Shown: in pieces, positions 12,366-22,640 of the stretch | Numbering within the stretch: position 1 is the stretch's first letter | How the letters are laid out: each line of letters begins with the position of its first letter | Source of the DNA: Melitaea cinxia | Lineage: Eukaryota; Arthropoda; Insecta; Lepidoptera; Nymphalidae | Direction: 5' to 3' | Assembly (NCBI RefSeq): GCF_905220565.1 | Contig: NC_059397.1 | Location: 13,455,001 to 13,519,000 of the forward strand | DNA length: 64,000 nt | Notes under the pieces: generated by a model | The model's input: the letters and a program-made list of their open reading frames with translations, nothing else | Told to the model about the DNA's origin: nothing | Databases searched by the model: none | Made by a program: the position numbers and the translations under genes

Positions 12366-12590
12366 TGACCTCTTTCCCCACGTTGGAGAAAGATCGGAGC
12401 TTATTCCACCACGCTGCTCCACTGCGGGTTAGGTTAGGGTTAGGATTAGGTGTATATGATAACAGCTGGGACATATAAATGGAAAATATTTTTACAAATA
12501 CAAATATCCATCTCAAGCGGGAATCGAACCCACAAACCTCCAGCGTTTTAGTCGCCTACAAGGCTCACGCACCACCGCACCAGGGCGAGG
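12366..12590 (-). mobile_element. tRNA-SINE, type B head, with TTAGG insertion
   Basis: On minus: A-box-like CTGGTGCGGTGGTGCG, perfect B box GGTTCGATTCC and T-stem (GCGGG-like pairing), then the AAATATTTTTCC block, then body remnants up to GGAGAAAGATCGGAGCTTA. About 35 bp of the body is replaced by a degenerate TTAGG tract, listed separately. The extreme 3' tail is missing. Confidence 0.75.
12429..12450 (+). repeat. Interstitial TTAGG-type tract
   Basis: Four TTAGG units lie at 12429, 12434, 12440 and 12446, two of the joins carrying one extra base. TTAGG is the insect telomere repeat. The tract stands where sibling SINE copies carry their GATCGCTATC body block. Confidence 0.65.
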
Positions 12591-13629
12591 GAAATATCAA
12601 GTAAATAAAGACAAACTACGTGTTTCATCTAGTTTATATTAAAAAAATGCTCTAAATTGTTAAAATTATTGCGATAAAATGAAATTACTACCATCCATTT
12701 ATGATTTACAGTATGATACCTGCTTCCCTGAACTGAACCAGATTGAAATGTAGCCTTTAAGCATTTTATTTGTTTGAAACATAAAATATACCAATTGAAA
12801 TATATTTCGATGTTAACTGTACCATTTGAATTTATTTTTTAATCCTATTGCATCAGATATGTCCGCCTGTTTATTTGTAATAATGGCTTTTGTTGTTATC
12901 TTTTGTACTATTTGTTGCTATCTGTTTTATCACAGGTTCTTTGTAACGTTTGACAAATAAAATATTTACCGAAATGAAACTTACATGTTTCTTATTACTT
13001 TAAACTTAAGGGTTGAATTAGTTAAGCAAGAGACATTTGAACAGCAATAAAAGTTTGTCAAATTATACTTAGTTCACGAGTAAATCTTTATATGACAATG
13101 GATTTAAATGACTCTATTTCTGACATCTTTGTTCGGTGTGTCCGAATCGCGTTGGTGTAATTTATATCATTTTTTGTCACATCCCGGGTTTCTGTTTAGA
13201 CAAGCGGTAAATACACATTTGATGTCAGTAGACTATTGATATTATTTTTTTTTTGGACGTTACGTACTTTTAGATAATTTGAAAAATTATAAATACTTTT
13301 TGTACAATGTATTTATAATGTATTATTCCTTTTATACGTTTTTAATGTTCAATAAATAAGTTTATTAAAATTTCAGTTTACGTAACTTCAATGCATGTCG
13401 GCCTTTCTGAAAAATTTATAATGTAACGATTTTATGAAATTAGTTGTAATTTTATTTAATAATTTTCTTATAAAATCTATTCCTAAAAATCATCCTTATA
13501 AAAAATCTATTCCTAAATAATAAACTGTGTAGTTATTTTTTTAAGTAATTAATAAACAGACTAGTAACAGGATAAATAGCAATATATCGTATAAAATCTC
13601 AACTTATATAAGCTTAAACAAAAACTCAC
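12591..13629. other. AT-rich stretch without gene
   Basis: No gene or repeat family recognised. A small direct duplication (AAAATCTATTCCTAAA) occurs at about 13470-13520. If the minus-strand donor at 13629 is real, this would be the start of its first intron. Confidence 0.4.
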
Positions 13630-13914
13630 CGTATAAATCCAACGGTAGTATAAAATAAGTCCAGTCACTGAGTCATTAACACAGAACACAGCACTACGCA
13701 AACTTAGGCTGAAAGCAGCCGAAAATTCTTACGAACGTAACGTAGGCGGAAAGTGTAAGTTCCGCCCAAACACGTGCGCCCTCCCCGGCAACTAGTACCT
13801 TACTGAGGGGAATAGGGGAGGGCAAAACCTCCAGAACTTCCCAATAACAGACGCGCGCATCTCATACCTTAAGCACTATATACATGCGTAAGGACCCAGC
13901 AATATCGGAGCCAG
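13630..13914. promoter_or_regulatory. GC-rich segment, candidate bidirectional promoter with first exons
   Basis: The segment stands out by GC and CpG content from the AT-rich surroundings and is not a recognised repeat. It contains an inverted repeat GGCGGAA/TTCCGCC (13745-13751 and 13760-13766), an E-box CACGTG just after it, and a G-rich run near 13806-13824. Facing outward at the two edges are strong splice-donor matches: G|GTGAGT on minus (intron from 13629 downward) and CAG|GTAAGA on plus (13912-13917). An initiator-like CTCAGTG reads on minus near 13670. All of this is seen; that it is a promoter with two short non-coding first exons is inference. An unknown repeat is the main alternative. 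Confidence 0.4.
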
Positions 13915-14185
13915 GTAAGAAATGTTTCACATTGCTACGCCGTTACCCGAACGTCATATTACATGGAAAAGCGGTTAATAGAAAATTGCACGTGAAATAA
14001 GATTTTCCGGATTTATTTGTTCAAGGAAATCCAGCTGGCTTCAATGTGAAATTCAAATATATATTACATGTTTTGACATTATCTTTTAGTTGATCTTTTG
14101 TATATTTTATATTTGGAACACGGTTATTATGTAGAATTTTATTTAGAAAATAAATTTTTTCTCTAAATTATTAAGAGCGTATCAC
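13915..14185. other. AT-rich stretch
   Basis: Follows the plus-strand donor sequence; no other signal seen. Confidence 0.4.
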
Positions 14186-14504
14186 ATTCAGTCTGTATCA
14201 TCCCACTGTTGGGCCTCTTATTCCATGTAGAGGAAGGATAGCAGCTTAATCCACCACGCTACTCCAATATGGGTTGGCGGATATGATCCTTACTATGAGT
14301 AACAATCGCTATCAGGTATTTATGATAACAACCGGGACCGATAGCTTAACGTGCTCTCCGAGGCGCGGTAAGGAGACCCACAAGGATAGACATACAAAAC
14401 GGAAAGTAATATTTATACAAATACAAATATCCATCCCGAGCGGGAATCGAGCCCACAAACCATCAGTGCTTTAGGCGACCACTCGCACCACTCACCAGAT
14501 CGTT
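14186..14504 (-). mobile_element. tRNA-SINE, type B head, near full length
   Basis: On minus the order is: head with B-box variant GGCTCGATTCC, TTTGTATAAATATTACTTTC, the body from the CTCCTTACC/GAGAGCACGTTAAGC blocks to TACTCATAGTAAGGATCATA, and tail up to AACAGTGGGATGATACAGAC. The body matches the type A copy at 16686 from the tail to GAGACCCACAAGGA (plus reading), after which the two diverge completely. Confidence 0.75.
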
Positions 14505-16300
14505 TGTTTTAATGACGATCGTATATATACCAATAAATACTTCTCTAGCGTGGTATTTCAGAACAATCGGCGTGAACCTTCAAAGTTGTATCATCATAAT
14601 CAAATGCCGGAAGTCATTGTAATTTTTTAAAATTTTATTAAGTTTATTATTGGCAGTTGACTTTTCACATTACTTTTCTGCAGATTCATAGATGTACATG
14701 TTTTATGATTTTTTACTCAGTATTTTTTCCGAATCGTCTTCCAAAAATATTTTCGTGGGACGTCTTCAATTTGCCGCCAAAAATTAAACACATAAAAACT
14801 AAATAGTGTTAGCTTGACGATAATCAAAACTATAACAAACGTGTCCTATCCACTATCAACTCTAACATAAGTAAAAGAAACAAAATACGTTAGGAATCTA
14901 GAACCTCATTTTTCCAGTCGGCTAAAGAAATACAAAAGAACTTTCAGTAGAACGGAAACAGTAAATGAAGTTGTTGTCATTCCTTCATTTACTACCCTAG
15001 AAATAAATACCACCTTTCTCTCGCATGTCTACTCCGCAGCTAATATATTTCCAGGGTAAGGAAAAATTACCAACAATAAAAACTGAAGGCTCTTGCGAAA
15101 TTAACGATGTATGAGTTGACAGCGTAGACGAGGCTTATCTCCATGTTTTTAATGGGAAAGAAAGTTACAACGGTTTCCCTTTTTATGGGAGAGCATTAAC
15201 TGTGTTTTCTTTTAATGAAACGTTTTGTAGAGTTTGTTTATATATTTTTTTCATACTTTTATGGAATGTTCCGCGTTTGATATTCTCTCTGGATGCGGAC
15301 GTCCAATTCATTATTTTTATTTTGTTTGACGAAAATACACGTTCGTCATTCTTAATGTTTCATCGTGAATTTATTGCGAATTAAAAACGTTTTTACAACT
15401 GTTGTTTAATTTTTGATTTTATCTTATTACTATTCATATCCTATAATTAGTTTTACTGTCATATAATAGCGTGCATCATGCATTCAAAGGCTTTATATGC
15501 CTACCTCACCTAGCCACTCCACAGATTTAGGGAATCAGATGTCTCAAAAAGTAGGATGTTTAATCAAGCACTGTAGGTACAAGCTTCAAGTGCTAAATAC
15601 ATTCATTCGCGCTCAATGATGAGTGCCATAATTATGAAAAGCTTTAAAGGTCTGCTGGTATCTTTGTAATATTTCAAAAAAAATATAAATGAAATATAAT
15701 GATTGAAGTTTATTCATTGTACCTACTTACTATTTCTAAAGAAAAATAATATCTAATTTGATCACTTAAAATGAGATTGTGATGATTATGCCACTTTTTC
15801 GTTAGACGTCAAAACTTTAAGGTCTGTTTTTACAAGGTACTCATTATTTTTAGTACCTGTTAATGTAAAACTTTGTTTCCGGCCATAAAGGGTGAAATTT
15901 AAAACCCGAGAATTAGTTAATTAATAAGGCACGTACTTGAAGGGGATAGCGAAAAGGTTTAAGCGAGTTTCAGCGAACAGTCATTGACGTGCCCGGTAAT
16001 CCCTTCATGAATTACCATTCTGTGAATGGACCATGCAAAATTCAAATAAATAATTATTCATCGAAATATCGCTGAAATAATTGTCATACTTCGAAAGGGT
16101 TTTTCAAAAATAAGAAGTTATATTCAGAGCGAATTTGTTTCGACTTTTCGAGAAGACTGGTTTGGATAAATTTTGCTGAGTCATTAGGACTAATTGTGAA
16201 TGGTTTAATAAAATTTAAGCAATTAACATATAATATTGCAATAGCTGCTTATGTTAAGCTATTGTTGTGTAAATTAGCAATTAATAAAAAAAGTGTTTGC
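14505..16300. other. AT-rich stretch without gene
   Basis: No recognised repeat or exon. The open frame at 15202-15384 is hydrophobic and AT-driven, without family likeness. Confidence 0.45.
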
Positions 16301-16500
16301 TTTAGATCTCATGACTGCAGTAAAACTTACGAAACGTAACTCTCTCTCATTTTATCATCACTAACTTATATCTTCCTCTCAACTTCCGTTCGCGTTACCC
16401 GATCACACTTTTCGTAATGCTCTTATCACGCATTCACCTGCTTACTCCAAAAATCAAGCCTGCGTAAAGAAGTTTTACTTCAAAAATGTTACATGTGTTT
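16301..16500. repeat. Possible repeat fragment
   Basis: A pyrimidine-rich stretch (ACTTCCGTTCGCGTTACCC, then ATGCTCTTATCACGCATTC and GCGTAAAGAAGTTTTACTTC) resembles sequence I associate with dispersed lepidopteran repeats, but there is no second copy in this window to confirm it. Confidence 0.25.
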
Positions 16501-16685
16501 ATTTCGATAGTGAAGTGTATATTATTGGTAAGTTGGTACTGGCACTGGCTCTTTATTTTTCGCTGACGGTCGTTGACGTATGGAACGTACTATGGTAACA
16601 AACTTTACATAGCTATTGTCATACATATTGCACGCTGAACTCTGAATTTCAACTTTACTTTTTTTAATAACAGTATAAAACTTTT

Positions 16686-17035
16686 TTTTTTTGACACTTA
16701 GTTGGCGCATCGGTTACAGCCATGGATTGTACCTGTTGCGCTGGCGGTTGCGGGTTCGATCCCCGCACATGACAAACATTTGTATTGGCCATACAGGTGT
16801 TTGCCGTGGTCTGGGTGTTTGTGCAGTCCTTGTGGGGTCTCCCCACCGTGCCTCGGAGAGCACGTTAAGCCGTCGGTCCCGGTTGTTATCATGTACACCT
16901 GATAGCGATCGTTACTCATAGTAGGGAATATATCCGCCAACCCGCATTGGAGCAGCGTGGTAGATTAAGCTCTAATCCTTCTCCTACATGGGGAAAGAGG
17001 CCTATGCCCAGTAGTGGGATATTACAGGCTGAAGC
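16686..17035 (+). mobile_element. Full-length tRNA-SINE, type A head, RTE-like tail
   Basis: This is the best SINE copy. A T-run is followed by a tRNA-like head with box A TGGCGCATCGGT (16703-16714), box B GGTTCGATCCC (16753-16763) and a perfect 5-bp T-stem (GCGGG/CCCGC). Then comes the conserved body and a 3' tail GAGGCCTATGCCCAGTAGTG...CAGGCTGAAGC. The flanks are GTATAAAACTTTT at 16673-16685 and again at 17036-17048, an exact 13-bp target-site duplication. Pol III would transcribe it to the right. The tail resembles the RTE 3' end at 17880-17950. Oddly, the homopolymer is T and lies at the 5' side, not an A-run at the 3' side. The open frames at 16522-16940 are shadows inside it. Confidence 0.85.
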
Positions 17036-17252
17036 GTATAAAACTTTTACATTTTATTTATTTTATTTTCATAGTAAACAAAACTATTTTCTGTTTGCAA
17101 AAATAATTAAAAATCCTTAATAGAGTAAAGCTTCTGTTTTATTTTCTATAATTATGGAGTCAATACGAATTATTATATTATATTATTACTTATCTATTTC
17201 TATAGAAAAACAACATAACAAGTATCCCAGAGCATTATGAACAATACATATA

Positions 17253-17490
17253 TAATGTGTACGATATATTTTTGTGTTACCCACACATTAGGAATTCTAA
17301 TCATTTTTAAATATCACACTATAGACGGCGCCACGGTTCGCTTAAACCGAATATAAAATCATCTTATCGAAAATTTTGATCTAACGGGTACATCGTTCTA
17401 AAACTTAATTGGCTAGAGCACCGACACGGTTAGTCGGAGATGTAGGTTCGATCCCCGCTGGAATGGTCGGTTTTTGATATGATATTCAAA
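17253..17490 (+). mobile_element. Small tRNA-core SINE, copy A (core on plus)
   Basis: Flanked by AATACATATA at 17243-17252 and again at 17491-17500. It begins TAATGTGTACGAT and carries the CCCACACATTAGGAATTCTA module, then CATTTTTAAATATC (17302-17315), a core, and the closing GATATTCAAA. The core holds a tRNA-like unit: box A-like TTGGCTAGAGCACC and box B GGTTCGATCC (17445-17454), reading on plus. Compared with copy B at 42793-43031 the outer left module is in the same place but the core is inverted. Confidence 0.75.
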
Positions 17491-17625
17491 AATACATATA
17501 TAGAAAAAAAATTACTGTCATGATATGATATACATCTATCAAGGGCTATAATATAAATTTATGTTTAAAGAATATACGTACTGTAGAAGGTCGATCTTGG
17601 ACGGACGTACATAAGATTAATAATG

Positions 17626-17972
17626 CTGCTGTGTGGCTACGGCAGTTAGAATATAGTCACCCCCTCTCTTCCCGTGGGTGTCGTAAGAGGCGACTAAGAG
17701 ATAACATAGTTCCACTACCACCTTGGAACTTAAAAAGCCGACCGATGGCGGGATAACCATCCAACTGCTGGCTTTAAAATACACAGGCCGAAGACGGGCA
17801 GCAGCGTCTTCGGTGCGACAAGACCAGCCCTGCGGTCATCAACCCGCCTGCCCAGCGTGGTAATTATTGGCAAAACACACGAGTTAACACAATTTTTGGC
17901 GTGAACTTGTGGAGGCCTATGTCCAGCAGTGGACTGTATAGGCTGTAATGATGATGATGATGATGAATGATG
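17626..17972 (+). mobile_element. RTE-clade LINE 3' end, longer copy
   Basis: Contains the well-known lepidopteran blocks GGGTGTCGTAAGAGGCGACT, TTCCACTACCACCTTGGAAC, GCCGACCGATGGCGGGATAA and GAAGACGGGCAGCAGCGTCT, then GGAGGCCTATGTCCAGCAGT and a (GATGAT)n tail. Flanked by AAGATTAATAATG (17613-17625) and AAGACTAATAATG (17973-17985), a 13-bp duplication with one mismatch. Untranslated 3' sequence only; no reverse transcriptase remains. Confidence 0.8.
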
Positions 17973-17985
17973 AAGACTAATAATG

Positions 17986-20453
17986 GAAACAAAATATTTA
18001 AATAATATAACCTAATAAAAACTAAACGAACAATTTAATCAACAATATTGATTCAAGTTTGTATTCTCCGGTAAAATTTAAAGCACAAAGTAAAATACTA
18101 TTAAATGAAATATATATAAAATGGTAAGTACAATGAATTATTCATGAAAACAAAGCACGTGTAAAATATTATGCAGCAGACTAACGTCTATAATTAAAAT
18201 TTGAATTTCTACCCTACCTCGCAAGTTTGAAGCGCGATCATATAAAGCGGAAGGTGAAAATTCGAAACAAATTGTGTTAAAACGTAATAGGAGACCGTCC
18301 CGAGAAAAGTTTCCATCAGATTACGACGCAAATTCAATATTTAAGATTGATTTGGGCAGATGGAAGGGTACCAACGTTTGGAGGCCTGTGGGGCGGAGGC
18401 TGTCATTTATGTTTTTTTTTTGTGAAAACTATAATATCATTCTTTTGTTTTAAAAGAATAAAGAATTTCATTCATGATATTACTCTTTCGTTATCTTTTT
18501 AATGGGTATTGTAAGGGCCGTTTTGAATAAAAATAGATGTTTTGAAACAAGTAAAGCGTTTTAACAACGACATCTTCCTCGAAAACAAAATAAAGGCTAC
18601 TGTTAAACGTAAAGAATTTGCATTTTAGTACATCGTTACTGAATTTTCCGTAAACATTATGCAAAATACTTTCAATACTAAGACATTTTTTCTTATAAAT
18701 TGCTGACTTAATTGTCATTTTAGATCATTGACATAAACAAAATCATCTGTTGAAGTCTTGATATAAAAACGTTTCGACGGGATCCCAAATCGCTCCCTTC
18801 CAAATGAAGCGTGTAATAATTGTTCATGTATTTTTATATACAAAAAATATATACGCACTGTCCAATTCCCTCCTCTAGTGACTAAACGGCCTGAGGCGTC
18901 CAATTTGCAGAAAAAGAATCCCACAAACACAGTGTTACCCGCTCGACGTCACACTGCACTATTTGAATTTCCTCCAAAGGGAGGGTGGAATCAATTTAAA
19001 TTTTAACTCACACTTAATACACCCTTGTTTGGTGTCTAAGTGGTGTGTTTGAGGCACCCTCTGTTTAGGACGAATAATAAGTTGGGAAGACAACAAGACT
19101 GGTAATTCAGCGCAAATGTAGAAAACCGGCGTCTTTCGATTCCTTTATTTACTTTTAGGGTGATGGCAATTTACAGGCCGTGTAGCTGAAGGGGTTTAAG
19201 GTGAAATCAAATCAAATTATAAGATGCCTTGTAGCAAAAGCACAGCTATAATTTTCGAAGGATTGCTTGACATTGATTATCGGAAATCAAATTTTACACA
19301 AATGGTAATATTCTCTATCGAATTTAGATATCATCATCATCAAAGGTTACACAACTGTAGATTGGAGTTAACTTTTTCTTAAGATTCTTCAATCTATACA
19401 TGATACGGCTTATTCGACTACTCGAGTGTACCAACTTTAAAGTGACTTAGGCAAATTGCTGGATTTATAATAAACCAATAGAAATGGGACTAATATAATG
19501 TTTTATATAAATTTCTTATTAAGAAATGAATAAATGAATTTTTTTTGTTAACCTTAAAAACCTTGTTAAAATTCATTGATTAACGCATTATTCGCATTGT
19601 TTCATTTAGATTTTCTACTAAAACCTATAAAAATTAGTTATTCGATTCCAAAAAAATAGTATCAGTGCTGTAACTGTGTGATGTAATATTAGCTGTAATT
19701 CAGCAAACGGTCCACATATAACAAAAAAGCCATAACCCATATTGCACATCTACTAATGATATTTACTAAGCAATTAACATCGTTACATGAACGCTTGAAT
19801 GTTGTAAGCATTCGAAACAGAAGAAGTAAATCTAACAAACACGTTACTGGGTTGGCTTAAGCTCATTCTCATTTTCTTAGATGACCCTAGTGTAAATAAA
19901 TCCAAAAGAGCCGTAATGAAAACTCCGGGCTAAATGGCAGTACACGTTTAGAACTAAAGTGTTGTTAACACGTGCATAATGCAAATACACTAAGCGAGCG
20001 TCCAAATTAAAATTAATCACTGTATGTATTTATTCATGAGGCTTGGAAATAATTTACAGTTTGAGTTTATGTGATAATGTCCGCTAGTTACTATCCTATT
20101 TTAATTATTCGTGTTAAATATGGCAAAAAAAGTAATATAAAAACAACTACAAAAAAAGAAGCACAAAAATTAAAGATTTAACAAAATTGCATCACAGTAT
20201 TATAATAATATATAATATATATGAACTTAGAGACCTAATATTAAAAAACTAAGCTGAAAGATAACTGATAAAACCTTGTCAGCTTTTCTTAAAAGAATTT
20301 ACTTACGCCATTAAACTAATCAATGAATCAATCAAGAAATTTACTTCCACCTAAATCCGTCAATGAAGTATTTACTTTCACGTTCCCTGTCAAAGAGAGC
20401 ATGAAAATAATTCAATATTAACAAGTATTGTAACAAAGTGATTTTATGTAAGA
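17986..20453. other. AT-rich stretch without gene
   Basis: No repeat or RNA gene recognised. Open frames at 18491-18718 and 18715-18930 (minus) are short and have no known domain. The area 18870-19160 is somewhat GC-richer, without a recognisable exon. Confidence 0.4.
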
Positions 20454-20770
20454 CTAGCTGTGCCTGCGACTTTATTTGCGTAGAATTAAAAAAATATTGT
20501 TGAGTTCGCAGAGTTACAAAATGAATAAATTTCTGAAATAAAAGTAGCTTAAGTTACTCCTTATTACATCAGCTGAACAGCAGTGAACGTTTGTCAAAAT
20601 CGGTCAAGCCATTTCAAAGATAAGCCGGAACAAACAGACAGACAGACAGACAAAAATTGTAAAAAATGTTATTTTGCTATATGTACCATGTATACATCCA
20701 TATGCATTTCGTAAAAAACGGTTATTTTAATATTACAAACGGACACTCCAATTTTATTTATTTGTACAGA
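20454..20770 (-). mobile_element. Complete non-autonomous Helitron
   Basis: On minus it starts TC after an A (complement of 20771) and ends GCACAGCTAG before a T (complement of 20453), the Helitron signature. Internal blocks are GTCCGTTTGTAATATTAAAA, GGATGTATACATGGTACAT and a (GTCT)n run seen on plus as (GACA)n at about 20636-20652. Same family as 7253-7505. Confidence 0.8.
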
Positions 20771-20984
20771 TTTTGCTGTTTTCAAAACTAGAAAGAACGT
20801 CTCATTAGCTTTTCTATTTTTTAGAATTATCTCGTGCTACTAAGCATGTTCCGGATATCTATTTAAATGACATCGCGTGATGATTACATTTCTTTTTCAA
20901 AATATGAGAATACCTTTACCAACTAAACTATACCGCAAAGGAAAAGGGTCAGTTAGAAAATCTTCAATATCTTCCAAAGTACCT

Positions 20985-21143
20985 TTTTTTTACGTGGGGA
21001 AAATCCATCACGGATACCTCCAGCGCGGGGGCGTCAGAGGGTTATGTCAGACTCCTACTGACTAAAAAACCACCACGTGTGAGCAGTCGTCCGCCTGGGT
21101 GGGGCGAGATAGGGTCGCTCTAGCATTCGCCACCTTGCCCCGG
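20985..21143 (-). mobile_element. Short poly(A) retroposon with 16-bp target duplication
   Basis: A GC-rich 159-bp unit begins on plus with a T-run (20985-20991), so on minus it ends in poly(A). It lies between ATCTTCCAAAGTACCT (20969-20984) and ATCTTCTAAAGTACCT (21144-21159), a 16-bp duplication with one mismatch. On minus it starts CCGGGGCAAGGTGGCGAATG. No box A or box B is visible, so it is either the 3' end of a LINE or a SINE without a tRNA head. The open frame at 20877-21065 crosses the insertion edge and is not a gene. Confidence 0.75.
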
Positions 21144-21194
21144 ATCTTCTAAAGTACCTGACCTAGCTTTAAGAAATAAAGTTAAAATGAAAAA

Positions 21195-21440
21195 AGAGAG
21201 CTTAAATGGGTGTTGCCTCTGCGAGCTCATAACTGCTGTTATGCGGTTTGGCATAATTTCTACTAGGTTATTGAGGCGATGCTGCGAAATATTCTGCCAT
21301 TGCTCAATTAAAGCTTTTCACGTAGCGTGATTGACGGCAGATTCCGCTGATATATGTACACGTCGTCCCAGTTCCTGTCCTATGCATACTCAGTGGGATT
21401 TGAGTCGGGGCTGCGTGCTGGTCACTCCATGTGTGTGATA
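21195..21440 (-). pseudogene. Tc1-like transposase C-terminus, decayed
   Basis: On minus, the conserved Tc1-family block around the third catalytic acid is readable as DSNPTEYA (family form SPDLNPIE.W; codons from 21406 downward). It is followed by a segment matching the W..LGRRV region, then ALIEQWQNISQHRLNN and a NRITAVMSS region in a shifted frame. Frameshifts and stops break the reading, so it is a fossil. Tc1 transposases are DDE enzymes that cut and paste at TA sites. Only about the last 80 residues of a family of roughly 340 are recognisable, and no terminal inverted repeat was found. It lies about 50 bp from the retroposon ending at 21143. Confidence 0.65.
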
Positions 21441-22479
21441 CTATCTACCGTGGTCATTCAGAATTTCAATGACATATCTTTCTGCTGGTAAAATTCTATT
21501 TTCTATCACAACTAGTGCAATGGGTATAAAAGAATTCTACGGCGTCTATTTGAACAAACCGAGACATACGAACTACACACTACCTACTGACAGCTACCAG
21601 AAGCTTAACTCTATGTTGTATATTTGTATGTGTTGTTCAGTCATTTATGCTAAAAGCATTCTTAAAAACACAAACGTATCCCAAAAATATGGTAATTTCT
21701 ATTTGTTTTATTACGCAACCATGCATCAAAATATAATTGTACAAGCAAATATAACTTAAAAAAAAAACCTTTACATTATTTTGTAAAGCACCCTTGCTCT
21801 TTGTACTGTAATAGTATTACCGTATTATGCTAAACGAGTTGGGGCAATTGCAGCCTTGCATTCAGTACTATTTTCAATTCAACGGAAAATTACGTCATTT
21901 GTATGAGAGGCTGTATTAAGCGTGGAGAATTCGTTAAACTTGTTTATCCACTTAACCTTCAACGACATTTTAACGAGCCACTCGTTTTTACAACTTTTAA
22001 TTGAAAAGAGATAGAGATATTATTTAATATATTTTTTTCTTTTTTAGGGTTTTTTTAGGGTATTTTGTTTTGGTCATCCTGTAAAAATACATTTTTTTTT
22101 TGGTATAGCCCTTTTGTAATCAAGTATTCATTATTTTTATAAATAACAATTACAAAAATGCTTACAAATTTGATCCCATTAGTTCCAGTTCAAAGCTTTG
22201 ACTTGATTCCACTAAGCTTCATCGACAAAACTTGTAACCGCTCCAATTGCCTTATCACGTCTGTTGAGATAGGTTCGTTTTATTCAATTAGTAAACCAAT
22301 AAATAGAAGCGTGGGTGTGTATGAAGATATACTGCCCTTAAGATAAATTTTATCAAGTTCTAATTTCACATATTAAGCAATTTAATGTTAATTCGAACAT
22401 ACAATAAGATGTTATCGATAAAATAATTGCCTAGTTATTTTATTGACTGTTACAATATTTTATTGACATATAGGTAACA
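21441..22479. other. Stretch without supported gene
   Basis: The open frame at 21469-21759 partly overlaps the edge of the transposase remnant. The frame at 22158-22346 has no family likeness. A long T-rich stretch lies at 22025-22100. Nothing else is recognised. Confidence 0.4.
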
Positions 22480-22640
22480 GTCGACTGGTATATAGCTACA
22501 TGTTTTTTTTTTCGATATACATAATACATATATAAATAAATATTTATATTAAACCCAGACTTGGGGTGGGAATCGAACCCACAACCCTCGGAGCAGAAAC
22601 TAGGGCTACTACAAACTGCGCCAACGGGCTGGTCAGTTAT
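22480..22640 (-). mobile_element. tRNA-headed SINE, second family
   Basis: On minus a tRNA-like head has box A TGGCGCAGT (22615-22623), box B GGTTCGATTCC (22569-22579) and a GTGGG/CCCAC T-stem. It is followed by AGTCTGGG, an AT-rich ATATTTATTTATATATG body and a TATACCAGTCGACTGTTACC end. The body differs from the main SINE. This arrangement occurs widely in Lepidoptera. It is not a working tRNA gene, since the acceptor stem does not pair. Confidence 0.7.

Noticed and set aside
16522..16940. Cluster of open frames on both strands
   Set aside because: All lie within or across the edge of the full-length SINE.
17405..17463. tRNA gene
   Set aside because: It has a tRNA-like core only; the unit lies within a repeated element with target-site duplications.
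22569..22623. tRNA gene
   Set aside because: Box A and box B are good, but no acceptor stem pairs and a SINE body follows directly.
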